From assembly GCF_040459645.1 (NCBI RefSeq), contig NZ_JARVHQ010000001.1, forward strand, positions 3,286,001 through 3,350,000: a DNA stretch of 64,000 nucleotides, written 5' to 3'. The notes beneath the pieces are model-generated. The model did not search any database, was not told where the DNA came from, and was given only the letters and a program-made list of their open reading frames with translations. Both the position numbers and the translations under genes were made by a program. Position 1 is the first letter of the stretch; the number at the start of each line of letters is the position of its first letter. The stretch comes from Bacillus cereus group sp. RP43. GTDB lineage: Bacteria; Bacillota; Bacilli; Bacillales; Bacillaceae_G. This document shows, one piece after another, positions 26,455 through 34,541 of the stretch.

Positions 26455-27219
26455 TTGCAAACAAATAAACATTCCGAAAAGGAAACAATCATTTTTATTC
26501 ATGGATTAGTTGGAAATCGTCGCGCCTTCAAAAAAGAGCATAAACGATTTTCTGCATCCTACAACATTATAACTTATGACTTATTAGGTCACGGCGACGA
26601 TAAAGGAGAAGCTATCGACTTTTCAATACAGCGCCTCGTAGATCAATTATTGAACTTGTATGAAAAAGAGGGAATTAAAAAGGCTCATATTTGTGCTCTA
26701 AGCTATGGCTGTTATATCTCTACGACATTTGCACAAATGCACCCAGAAAAAGTATTGAGCATTTGTCATATTGGTGGACATTATAATAACCCTTCTCGTT
26801 TATATAATGTTTTTCAGAATTTTTGGGAAAAACGCGGTGATGAATATTCATCTTGGCTTTCTCAGTATGCTAGTACTATTTTTCCAAGTGGAATACTAAG
26901 GGCAAATCCGTTCGCTGTTATTTCACGAAATATTTATTACCGTTTCGGATTACAATTACACTCGTCCATTATTGCTGAGTCATTACGACACCGCTTAGAA
27001 TTCGACTTGAAATCTAAATTAAAAGCACTTCCCCATCCTATATTATGGGTGATGGGAGAACATGATCATCTCTATAAATCTTGTCTCTTTGATTTGAAGT
27101 CCATTCTTCCGAACGTTTTATATAAAGAAATTCCATTAGCAGGTCATGCAGCAAACTTATTCCGTCCAAACTATTTTCATGATTTATATGCTAAGTTTTT
27201 GCATGGACAATTGACATAA
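26455..27219 (+). CDS. Alpha/beta hydrolase
   Basis: A 254-residue hydrolase. The oxyanion region is IIFIHGLVGNRR, the nucleophile elbow is ALSYG (Ala in place of the usual Gly), with acid MGEHDHLY and His in LAGHAAN. The TTG at 26455 lies 8 nt after AAGGAG and is the likely start; an earlier in-frame TTG at 26437 overlaps that site. The TAA stop (27217-27219) falls within the ATAAA end of a bcr1-like element. The substrate is unknown. Confidence 0.85.
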   Translation: MQTNKHSEKETIIFIHGLVGNRRAFKKEHKRFSASYNIITYDLLGHGDDKGEAIDFSIQRLVDQLLNLYEKEGIKKAHICALSYGCYISTTFAQMHPEKVLSICHIGGHYNNPSRLYNVFQNFWEKRGDEYSSWLSQYASTIFPSGILRANPFAVISRNIYYRFGLQLHSSIIAESLRHRLEFDLKSKLKALPHPILWVMGEHDHLYKSCLFDLKSILPNVLYKEIPLAGHAANLFRPNYFHDLYAKFLHGQLT

Positions 27220-27286
27220 AGTGAAACTTTAATCAGCGGGGGTTTATCCATCCCCCGCTGATCATTACCCCGCAAATAGCGGGATA
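27216..27286 (-). repeat. Internally deleted bcr1-like repeat
   Basis: About 71 bp: ATAAAGTGAAACTTTAATCAG at the left, a CGGGGG / CCCCCG hairpin, and CCCCGCAAATAGCGGGATA at the right. Both ends match the intact copy at 63715-63872 in reverse orientation, but roughly 85 bp of the middle is missing. Confidence 0.75.
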
Positions 27287-27320
27287 CATACTACTATACT
27301 GACATTTTATCCAACTATGA

Positions 27321-27354
27321 AAAAGGCTTCCCAAGTTTCCCTGGAAAGCCTTTT
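27321..27354. terminator. Terminator of entFM
   Basis: AAAAGGCTTcCCA ... TGGaAAGCCTTTT stem with T-runs in both directions. Confidence 0.8.
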
Positions 27355-27386
27355 CTCTATACGAATAGTATATAAAATACTTCTTC

Positions 27387-28664
27387 TTAGTATGCTTTTG
27401 TGTAACCTAAAATGTGCTTACTCCAGTAAGAGTTGCTTACAGAGCTAATGCGTACACCAGTTGCGTCAGTTTCTGCACTGATGAACTGTCCATTACCTAA
27501 ATAAACGCCCATGTGAGAAGGACCTGATTTATAAGTATTTTGGAAGTATACTAAATCACCTGGTTGTGGATTGCTAGTTTTTGTTTTAGAGCTCCAGTAT
27601 CCAGCAACTGTTTGACGAGCGCCTGAATGACCAGTTTGATTTAATACGTAGTGAATGAATCCACTGCAGTCAAAACCAGCAGGTGTTGTACCAGCAGTTC
27701 TGTATGGTGAACCATTTAATGATCTAGCGAATCCAGCGATTGAAGATGTATCTCCACCTGTTGGTGCTGTTGGTTTTTGTACTTGATTAGTACCTTCGTT
27801 ACCACCAGTAACTACATTGTTCACTCCGCCTTTTACAAACTTCACAAAGTCTGCACTTACGTAACCTGTACGGCCGTTATGGTTAATTTTATACCAACCA
27901 TTTTCAGCGCCAGTAACGTTTAATACTGTACCGTTTGTTACCCCACCAATTACAGGGTTATATGTAGCTGGACCTGTACGTACTTTTAAAGCTCCTGTAT
28001 TAACAACATATGAACCACCAGTTTGAACTGTAGTAGTATTGTTGTTGTTTGTAGTTGGTTGCTGTGTTTCGTTAGATACAGCTGAACCACCTTTTGTTAC
28101 GAAGTCTTTACTTACGTATCCAGTTCCACCATTGAAGTTAATTTTAAACCAATCTTGAACTTCACCTACAACTTGAACTGTTTTCCCTTTATTTACAGAA
28201 CCTAAAACAGTATGAGATGCACTTGGGCCTGTACGTACGTTTAGTGAAGAAACGTTTACTGTGTAAGTACCTGTTCCTTGTTGAACAGTAGTTCCTTTAT
28301 TGCCACCAGTTGTTACGAAGTCCCCACTTACATAACCTGTTTGACCATTTACACTAACTTTGAACCAACCGTTTTCTTGTCCAATTACTTGAAGTACTTG
28401 ACCTGCTTTTACTTTAGAAATAACGTCATGTCCTGTACCAGCACCTGAACGTACATTTAATACATCAGCTGTCACCGTGTATTTTAATTCAGAAGTTGTT
28501 TCTACCTTTTTTGTTTCAGTTACAGTCGTTTGAGTTTGAGTTTGTGTTTGTCCATTAATTTCTTTTAGCGCATCATTTGAAACTTGTGCATGGGCAGAAT
28601 CCATTCCTGGAACTGCTACGCCTACTACAGATGCTGCTGCTAAACCTGCGATTACTTTTTTCAT
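27387..28664 (-). CDS. entFM: EntFM/CwpFM cell-wall endopeptidase (NlpC/P60)
   Basis: A 425-residue secreted protein with a signal peptide ending near SAHA, three bacterial SH3 repeats (about 60-118, 130-185, 215-270; each with LNVRSGAG or similar and GYVS/D-FV), a low-complexity Thr/Asn/Gln linker, and a C-terminal NlpC/P60 domain with catalytic Cys in FDCSGFIHYV, His in SHMGVYLG and a further polar residue near the C-terminus. This is the well-known B. cereus group EntFM (CwpFM), a peptidase needed for shape, motility and virulence rather than a true enterotoxin. It is a single gene. Confidence 0.95.
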   Translation of the reverse strand: MKKVIAGLAAASVVGVAVPGMDSAHAQVSNDALKEINGQTQTQTQTTVTETKKVETTSELKYTVTADVLNVRSGAGTGHDVISKVKAGQVLQVIGQENGWFKVSVNGQTGYVSGDFVTTGGNKGTTVQQGTGTYTVNVSSLNVRTGPSASHTVLGSVNKGKTVQVVGEVQDWFKINFNGGTGYVSKDFVTKGGSAVSNETQQPTTNNNNTTTVQTGGSYVVNTGALKVRTGPATYNPVIGGVTNGTVLNVTGAENGWYKINHNGRTGYVSADFVKFVKGGVNNVVTGGNEGTNQVQKPTAPTGGDTSSIAGFARSLNGSPYRTAGTTPAGFDCSGFIHYVLNQTGHSGARQTVAGYWSSKTKTSNPQPGDLVYFQNTYKSGPSHMGVYLGNGQFISAETDATGVRISSVSNSYWSKHILGYTKAY

Positions 28665-28823
28665 AAGTTGTCTTTACTTCCTTTCCCTACTATCCTCTTG
28701 AGAAAAACTATAAACTTAGTACTTTACAATATTATCAAAGTAAAATATTCATCCAGTTCCATTTTTTAGCAAGAGTTTTATTTTTCACACGTCGTTTATT
28801 TTAAACGATTGAAGTGACTTTCG

Positions 28824-28840
28824 TGTGAACTTCATGTGAA
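28824..28840. promoter_or_regulatory. Direct repeat upstream of entFM (WalR/PhoP-type)
   Basis: TGTGAA-CTTCA-TGTGAA on the plus strand; the complement is TTCACA-N5-TTCACA, which fits a PhoP box and nearly fits a WalR box. A further TTCACACG lies at about 28786. It is about 160 bp upstream of the entFM start. The rest of the 28665-29274 gap shows no gene. Confidence 0.4.
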
Positions 28841-29274
28841 CTTTACCATTAAACTGTGTGTTTTTGCAACGATTTTCTCAAATTTCTTATGTATTACATC
28901 AAAATTTAAAATTCCCTAAGTTATTTCAATATAGATTTTACATTTTTTATCTAATATAGAAATTCCATTAATCTAATACATAAACACAATATATTTTTCT
29001 AGAAAGTTCTTTTTCATGAGACACACTCTTATCATGACAAAAAACACTTTATTTATCAATAGTATAATATTTTAAGCAAATGAATTCTCTATACTATGTA
29101 TGATTTTAAACAAGGTGATGATTTGTAAGATTTCACGCACAAAAATCCCATCCCACTCGTGAGCACTCCCATTCCAAAAACACAATTGACTATTTTGTTT
29201 CCCTACTAAACATGGAATTATTAGGGTTTTATTGATAGAATATGTATAATCACATAAAAAGAGGAGTTGCATTT

Positions 29275-29445
29275 GTGGAAAAAATAATAGACGATCACAT
29301 AAATAATAATATCGAACTTTACTATGCTCTTACTCACTTATTATCGTTTACAACACTTAAAAAGGTAACAATCATTGAAACAAAGAAAAACGAACTAAAA
29401 GAGCAAATGAAAACAATTCAGCATACAAACTCATACCATGTATAA
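29275..29445 (+). CDS. Small hypothetical protein (56 aa)
   Basis: A GTG start at 29275 lies 8 nt after GAGGAG. The protein begins MEKIIDDHINNNIELYYALTH, is charged and predicted helical, with no transmembrane segment. A strong terminator follows directly, and TATAAT lies upstream at 29245. The family was not recognised. Confidence 0.6.
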   Translation: MEKIIDDHINNNIELYYALTHLLSFTTLKKVTIIETKKNELKEQMKTIQHTNSYHV

Positions 29446-29446
29446 A

Positions 29447-29476
29447 AAGGTGAACAGATTATATCTCTGTTCACCT
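29447..29476. terminator. Bidirectional terminator
   Basis: AAGGTGAACAGA / TCTGTTCACCTT stem followed by TGTATTTTTTATTTT; shared by the small gene and the convergent nitroreductase. Confidence 0.85.
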
Positions 29477-29489
29477 TGTATTTTTTATT

Positions 29490-30089
29490 TTATTTGTAAA
29501 TTTTCACACGAGCTTCTAATGGCTGATATTCTTTATCTCCTGCAGAAACTACTGGTTTACCAAATGGCATTTGCGCAGTTAACTTCCAGTTTCCAGGTAC
29601 ATCCCATTCTTTCCTTACTTCTTCATCAATCAACGGATTATAATGCTGTAGTGTAGCACCAAAACCTTCAATCTCTAATGCTGTCCAAATCGCAAATTGC
29701 AACATTCCAGAAGATTGCTGAGACCATGTAGGAAAATTATCTTTGTATAGTGCAAAGTTCTCTTGCAAACTTTCTACTACTTTACTATCTTCGAAATACA
29801 AAACTGTTCCATAGCCACTTTTAAATGCATTCATTTTTTCTTCAGTAGGTGCAAAATTATTTTCAGGTACAATTTTTCGTAACGTTTCTTTCGTAACATT
29901 CCATAATTTGTCGTGTTGTTCACCTAGTAATACAACAACTCTTGCACTTTGAGAATTAAAAGCCGAAGGTGTATGTTTCACAGCATGATAAATCACTTCT
30001 TGAATTCTTTCATCAGAAACTACTTGCTCTTTACTAATCGCGTAAATAGATCTTCTGTCTTCAATTGCTGAGTAAAAATCTTTTGCCAT
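29490..30089 (-). CDS. Nitroreductase-family protein (paralog 1)
   Basis: A 199-residue FMN-dependent reductase: RRSIYAISKEQ near the N-terminus, HTPSAFNSQSARVVVL in the FMN site, LQHYNPLIDEEV and MPFGKP at the C-terminus. It reduces nitro or quinone compounds with NAD(P)H. The start ATG at 30089 has GGAGGG upstream. It is clearly paralogous to the gene at 57255-57857. The upstream region has an AT-rich palindrome (CTTATT-ATT-AATAAG near 30160) that could be an operator. Confidence 0.88.
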   Translation of the reverse strand: MAKDFYSAIEDRRSIYAISKEQVVSDERIQEVIYHAVKHTPSAFNSQSARVVVLLGEQHDKLWNVTKETLRKIVPENNFAPTEEKMNAFKSGYGTVLYFEDSKVVESLQENFALYKDNFPTWSQQSSGMLQFAIWTALEIEGFGATLQHYNPLIDEEVRKEWDVPGNWKLTAQMPFGKPVVSAGDKEYQPLEARVKIYK

Positions 30090-30256
30090 TACAATTCCCT
30101 CCAATTTTCATTTGAGGCAGTATCATATGTACGAAGCATATAACGCCTCTCAAACTTATTATTAATAAGTTCTTAACTTAATAATATCAACAAACAAAAA
30201 CAAACTCAAATGATATCACTTGAGTTTTCACTTCCTATACATCAAAAAATAAAAAA

Positions 30257-30295
30257 ACAGTTTATTGTCACCAAAATCAAGGTTCAATAAACTGT
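30257..30295 (-). terminator. Terminator of the carboxypeptidase gene
   Basis: ACAGTTTATTG ... CAATAAACTGT stem; the minus strand continues with seven T's. Confidence 0.85.
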
Positions 30296-30337
30296 CTGTC
30301 TTATTTTTATAACAATCTCATTTACTTTTTTCTTCAC

Positions 30338-31291
30338 CTAATTAAGCAATTGAAATGCATAGAACATTAATTTATTTGTTTCTGTAAAACGTTTTGTTTT
30401 ACTTTTTGTCCCCATAACAACTGTAATAATGCGATTATCGCCTTGTTTTGCAGTACCTGTAAAACAATACCCTGCGCTATCTGTAAATCCTGTTTTTAAT
30501 CCGTCTATTCCTTCTATATATAAAGCTTTATTATTTTTGTTTAACATCTCATTTGTGCTTGTAACATTAACATTATTAAATGCTAACTGACTTTGACGTA
30601 AGTGAGTCACTTCTAATATCTCTGGGTAGTCTTTTATAAGATGATACGCTAATTTTGCTACGTCAGCTGCTGTCATTTTTGTTTCACTTCCGTCGGGCTC
30701 CTGTAATCCGGAAGCATTCGCGAATTTAGCTTTATCTGACATTTCTAACCGCTGGGCTTTTTCATTCATAAGTTGAACAAAGTTTTTTTCCGTCTTAGCT
30801 ATATGTTCTGCTAAAGCGACAGCCGAATTATTAGCCGATTCAATCATTAACGCTTGATATAAGTCCTTAACAGTTAATGTATCATCTACTTGCATTGGGA
30901 TTTTTGCACCCTCTGTTTGTGCCGATTTCGCACTTATTTTCACTGGATCTTCCCAGCGGACTTTCCCATTATGTATACTCTCTAAAACGAGATATGCTGT
31001 CATCATTTTTGACATACTAGCAGGGGCAACAGCTTCATTTTCATTATTTTGATAAATAACTTCTCCATTACTCGCATCGATAATAATAGCTGCTTTTGCA
31101 TCAATTTCTGGTGGTATATATTTTGGTGGAACTACTTTTTCAGATAGCCCTGTTTTAGGTAGCTCTGCCACTTGTAAAGGCTGAGTATCTACATTTGTTT
31201 CACTCTTTTGAACTCCTTGGAAAAAGAACCAACATATACCCAGAATTACTACTAATAGGATTGTTAATCTTCCCCATTTTAACCGCTTCAT
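30338..31291 (-). CDS. D-alanyl-D-alanine carboxypeptidase (DacA/PBP5-like)
   Basis: A 317-residue serine peptidase with an N-terminal signal anchor (about 8-25). Active-site motifs are SMSKMM (S-x-x-K), SANNSA (S-x-N) and LKTG (K-T-G). It trims the terminal D-Ala from peptidoglycan stem peptides outside the cell. The usual C-terminal PBP5 domain is missing, which fits the short single-domain members. GGAG lies 7 nt before the ATG. Confidence 0.92.
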   Translation of the reverse strand: MKRLKWGRLTILLVVILGICWFFFQGVQKSETNVDTQPLQVAELPKTGLSEKVVPPKYIPPEIDAKAAIIIDASNGEVIYQNNENEAVAPASMSKMMTAYLVLESIHNGKVRWEDPVKISAKSAQTEGAKIPMQVDDTLTVKDLYQALMIESANNSAVALAEHIAKTEKNFVQLMNEKAQRLEMSDKAKFANASGLQEPDGSETKMTAADVAKLAYHLIKDYPEILEVTHLRQSQLAFNNVNVTSTNEMLNKNNKALYIEGIDGLKTGFTDSAGYCFTGTAKQGDNRIITVVMGTKSKTKRFTETNKLMFYAFQLLN

Positions 31292-31509
31292 TCTAAAACT
31301 CCTTTAGCAAACCTTTTATACACTCATGTTTAACCATAACAACAATTACTTTATATCGTCAAGGTAAAAAGCATATTTATTCATCTACAGCAATTATAAT
31401 TTCAACCTCTTTCTCTTTTCATATGTGTTACACTAAAAATAACGAAATATAAGAATATTCAATAACATCTAAGCGCAAAAACACTATATAATAGAAAGGG
31501 TTTATACAA

Positions 31510-32511
31510 ATGATACTTCCAAAAGCATTAAAATATGGCGATACAATTGGTATCTACTCTCCTTCTTCACCAGTAACCTTTACTTCTCCAAAGCGATTTG
31601 AGCGAGCAAAATTATACTTACAAAAGAAAGGATTTCATATATTAGAAGGTTCACTAACAGGTCAATATGATTATTATCGTTCAGGGAGCATTAAAGATCG
31701 CGCTGAGGAACTAAATGAATTGATTAGAAACCCTAACGTTTCTTGTATCATGTCGACAATTGGGGGAATGAATTCAAATTCATTATTACCTTATATTGAT
31801 TATGCTTCTTTTCAAAAAAACTCTAAAATAATGATTGGCTATTCAGATGCAACAGCGTTATTATTAGGAATTTATGCAAAAACAGGAATCCCTACATTTT
31901 ATGGTCCAGCACTCGTTCCTTCTTTTGGTGAATTTGAGCCTTTCGTAGATTGCACATACAAATATTTTGCGGATACTTTATTAACTGATCAACACCTTCC
32001 TTACAACATAAACCAGCCGTTATTTTGGTCAGATGAATTTATTAATTGGGAAGAAAAAACGAAAGAAAAAGATCTTCGACCGAACAATTGGATTTCAGTA
32101 ATTGGCGGAAAAGCTACTGGACGTATTATTGGTGGAAATTTAAACACTTTACAAGGTATTTGGGGCAGCCCCTATATGCCACGTATTCAAGAAGGTGACA
32201 TTCTCTTTATTGAAGATAGCTCAAAAGATGCAGCTACTATCGAAAGAAGTTTTTCATTACTTAAAATTAACGGCGTTTTTGATAAAGTTTCAGGTATCAT
32301 CCTTGGAAAACATGAGCAATTTGATGATTGTGGTACAAATAGAAAACCTTACGAAATATTATTAGAAGTATTACAAAATCAAAAACTTCCTTTTCTAGCC
32401 GATTTTGATTGTTGTCATACTCATCCAATGATTACTTTGCCAATAGGTATTCAAGTAGAGATGGATGCAACAAATAAAACGATACAAATTATAGAACAGT
32501 GGAAAATCTAA
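31510..32511 (+). CDS. S66-family peptidase, MccF-like
   Basis: A 333-residue serine peptidase of the LD-carboxypeptidase/MccF group. The catalytic Ser is in MIGYSDATALL, with Glu in LFIEDSS and His in CCHTHP. MccF cleaves the amide linking the toxic nucleotide part of microcin C7, giving self-immunity; related enzymes recycle murein tetrapeptides. B. anthracis carries an MccF-like enzyme of this type, as I recall. No microcin genes are nearby, so defence against others' toxins or peptidoglycan recycling are both possible. Confidence 0.85.
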   Translation: MILPKALKYGDTIGIYSPSSPVTFTSPKRFERAKLYLQKKGFHILEGSLTGQYDYYRSGSIKDRAEELNELIRNPNVSCIMSTIGGMNSNSLLPYIDYASFQKNSKIMIGYSDATALLLGIYAKTGIPTFYGPALVPSFGEFEPFVDCTYKYFADTLLTDQHLPYNINQPLFWSDEFINWEEKTKEKDLRPNNWISVIGGKATGRIIGGNLNTLQGIWGSPYMPRIQEGDILFIEDSSKDAATIERSFSLLKINGVFDKVSGIILGKHEQFDDCGTNRKPYEILLEVLQNQKLPFLADFDCCHTHPMITLPIGIQVEMDATNKTIQIIEQWKI

Positions 32512-32711
32512 CTCTACTACCTCTATTATTTTCATCTCTAAAGCTACGTATTGCATTCTATTGTTTTACATTAGAAGACATGATACTATATATTTTGGAA
32601 TGTGAAGGAATAAACAAAAATCATTTCAATATGCCTTATATATAATAAGAAGCTATTGATTATATACATCGAGTTTACATACGTGTATATAAAGTAAAAG
32701 AGAGTGAATAT

Positions 32712-33053
32712 ATGAAACCAACTATTAAAAACTATGTATTTTTACATGTGGCCTTCTTGATATATTCTATCATTATGGTTTACATGAAATGGGCAGCTCA
32801 ATTCCCTATTGCATCAATTTCATTTTTTATTGCTTACTTTGGACTTGTTGTACTTTTATTCGGATATGCAATTCTATGGCAACAAGTCATTAAGAATTTT
32901 GAAATTTCTAGAGCATATTCACACCGTGGGATTATAATACTATGGTCAATGCTTTGGTCAGTATTCCTTTTTGGAGATACGATACAGTGGAATCACATAC
33001 TTGGCGCAGCTATTATTATCGTCGGAATTGTGGTGGTGACAAAAGATGAATAG
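32712..33053 (+). CDS. SMR/EamA-type small membrane transporter, subunit A
   Basis: A 113-residue protein with four predicted helices and a C-terminal half typical of EmrE/DMT proteins (WSVFLFGDTIQWNHILGAAIIIVGIVVV). AAGAGAGTG precedes the ATG. It overlaps subunit B by 8 bp. Paired small multidrug-resistance proteins work as heterodimers; the substrate is unknown. Confidence 0.85.
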   Translation: MKPTIKNYVFLHVAFLIYSIIMVYMKWAAQFPIASISFFIAYFGLVVLLFGYAILWQQVIKNFEISRAYSHRGIIILWSMLWSVFLFGDTIQWNHILGAAIIIVGIVVVTKDE

Positions 33054-33384
33054 TTATATGCTATTGTTGATTTTTGGAATCGTTTTAGCCAATTACTCAC
33101 AAATTTTATTAAAAAAAGCTACTTTACAGCAATATGATTCTAGATTAAAAGAATATGTAAATCCGTATGTTATTATCGGTTACTCTTTATTTGTACTTAA
33201 CGCAGGGCTCAATATTATTGCCTTAAAGGGCCTATCAATAAATCAAGTCTCTGCATTAGAGTCATTAAGTTATATCATCATATTAATTTTCGGTTGGTAT
33301 TTCTTAGGAGAGAGAATAACAAAAAGAAAAGTCCTTGGGAATATTATCATCTTAATAGGCGTTGTTGTATATTTTATAAAATAA
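33046..33384 (+). CDS. SMR/EamA-type small membrane transporter, subunit B
   Basis: A 112-residue protein with four helices (YSQILLKKAT and ALESLSYIIILIFGWYFLGERIT are family-like). The overlap with subunit A and the antiparallel-type charge pattern suggest a heterodimeric efflux or lipid-carrier pair. GGTGGTGAC before the ATG lies inside subunit A. A terminator follows. Confidence 0.85.
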   Translation: MNSYMLLLIFGIVLANYSQILLKKATLQQYDSRLKEYVNPYVIIGYSLFVLNAGLNIIALKGLSINQVSALESLSYIIILIFGWYFLGERITKRKVLGNIIILIGVVVYFIK

Positions 33385-33396
33385 TCGTTTATATAA

Positions 33397-33427
33397 AAAA
33401 GACCCGTTTATGATAAACAGGTCTTTT
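33397..33427. terminator. Bidirectional terminator
   Basis: AAAAGACCcGTTTA / TAAACaGGTCTTTT with flanking A and T runs; shared by the SMR pair and the convergent lipoprotein gene. Confidence 0.85.
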
Positions 33428-33435
33428 TTATTTTA

Positions 33436-33885
33436 TTATTGCCCTAAATTTTGAACCTTATCTTTTAAATCCTGAACTTGTTCTATCGTCTGCATAAGCT
33501 CAGAGTTTTTAAACTGCTCTACATTCATTTTTCCTTCCTCTATCTTTTGCATAGATGTATCAATTAATGTATTTAACTTTTCATTATACCCGACGATTTG
33601 CTGGTGAAGATCCTTCGCTACATCCGGTGGTGTTAATTCATTAAAAGCTGGTATATCTTGTTTAATTTCAGTAAGTTTCGTTTCTAATTCTTTTCGAGCT
33701 TCTCCATCATTAACAGCTTTTTCAGCCAATGCTGGTGCTTCGTTTGCAAATGCACTTATTTCATTTACATAGTCTGTCGCTTTTTGAGCGTAATCTATGG
33801 AGTTCTTCCCTTCCTCTACTAGCGAACATCCCATCAAACCAATTGAAACTACAATTGAAAGTAACATTGTTTTTGTAAACTTCAT
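33436..33885 (-). CDS. Small coiled-coil lipoprotein (DUF6376-like)
   Basis: A 149-residue lipoprotein with lipobox LMGC near residue 20, followed by almost entirely helical, charged sequence with heptad character (DYAQKATDYVNEISAFANEAP; MQTIEQVQDLKDKVQNLGQ). It matches short Bacillus lipoproteins I recall as DUF6376, of unknown function. AGGAGG precedes the ATG. Confidence 0.78.
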   Translation of the reverse strand: MKFTKTMLLSIVVSIGLMGCSLVEEGKNSIDYAQKATDYVNEISAFANEAPALAEKAVNDGEARKELETKLTEIKQDIPAFNELTPPDVAKDLHQQIVGYNEKLNTLIDTSMQKIEEGKMNVEQFKNSELMQTIEQVQDLKDKVQNLGQ

Positions 33886-34059
33886 TTTTACCTCCTAAAT
33901 AATTGTCATACTTTTATTCATTTATAAACACTTTGTTTTCTTCTTATACACCTTATCACATCATATCTTATTTTTTAATCTCCCTCTTATACATTCTAGA
34001 AAAATCATTATTATCCTGTTCAACATGTACCTCGAAACTATCTTCATTTAAATATAAAA

Positions 34060-34089
34060 ACAGACATACTTATTTTAAGTACGTCTGTT
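34060..34089 (-). terminator. Terminator downstream of the 73-aa gene
   Basis: ACAGACaTACTTA / TAAGTAcGTCTGT stem; the minus strand continues TTTTTAT. Confidence 0.8.
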
Positions 34090-34107
34090 TTCAAGGTCAG
34101 TATGATT

Positions 34108-34132
34108 CCCACTAATTAAAGTTTCACTTTAT
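34108..34132 (+). repeat. bcr1 right-end remnant
   Basis: CCCACTAATTAAAGTTTCACTTTAT, matching the right end of the intact copy with one change. The upstream TCAGTATGATT may be the collapsed hairpin. The stop codon of the adjoining minus-strand gene (34131-34129) falls in its TTTAT. Confidence 0.65.
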
Positions 34133-34350
34133 CCTCTTACGTGCCCTATTACCGTTACAATATCTATGTCTATATGTACACTAATAATATCTTCTATAAT
34201 GTCCGTATATCCTTGCCCTAAAGCTGTTCCGTAATGTAATACAATCTCTTTTTTTTCATAAACTGACTTCGGTATTGTAAAAATAAATTTCCTCATATCC
34301 CGTTCATCAGCAGGCTCCAGAATTAAAACAATGCCATCCTCTTCAAACAT
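34129..34350 (-). CDS. Small hypothetical protein (73 aa)
   Basis: A short acidic protein beginning MFEEDGIVLILEPADERD, with no membrane segment or known motif. GGAAGG lies upstream of the ATG. Its TAA lies in the bcr1 remnant, so the C-terminus may have been altered by insertion. The family was not recognised. Confidence 0.6.
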   Translation of the reverse strand: MFEEDGIVLILEPADERDMRKFIFTIPKSVYEKKEIVLHYGTALGQGYTDIIEDIISVHIDIDIVTVIGHVRG

Positions 34351-34488
34351 ATAATCACGCCTTCCAACAATCCTTTCACTATGGCTCAGTATTGCCTTGA
34401 AAGACTATTTTTTAAACACCCTTTCTAACAATATATAACCATTTCATGATCAACTAGCTTATACGACCTATATGATTTCACCACAAAT

Positions 34489-34533
34489 ACAAAAAACACA
34501 AACCTTGAACTATCAAAAATTTGTGTTTTTTGT
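34489..34533 (-). terminator. Terminator of the cyd operon
   Basis: ACAAAAAACACAAA ... TTTGTGTTTTTTGT stem just after the cydC stop. Confidence 0.8.
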
Positions 34534-34541
34534 ATTCATTC

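Noticed and set aside
29072..29272. Minus-strand open frame of 66 codons upstream of entFM
   Set aside because: No ribosome site, no conserved-looking composition, and it overlaps the start signals of the plus-strand small gene.
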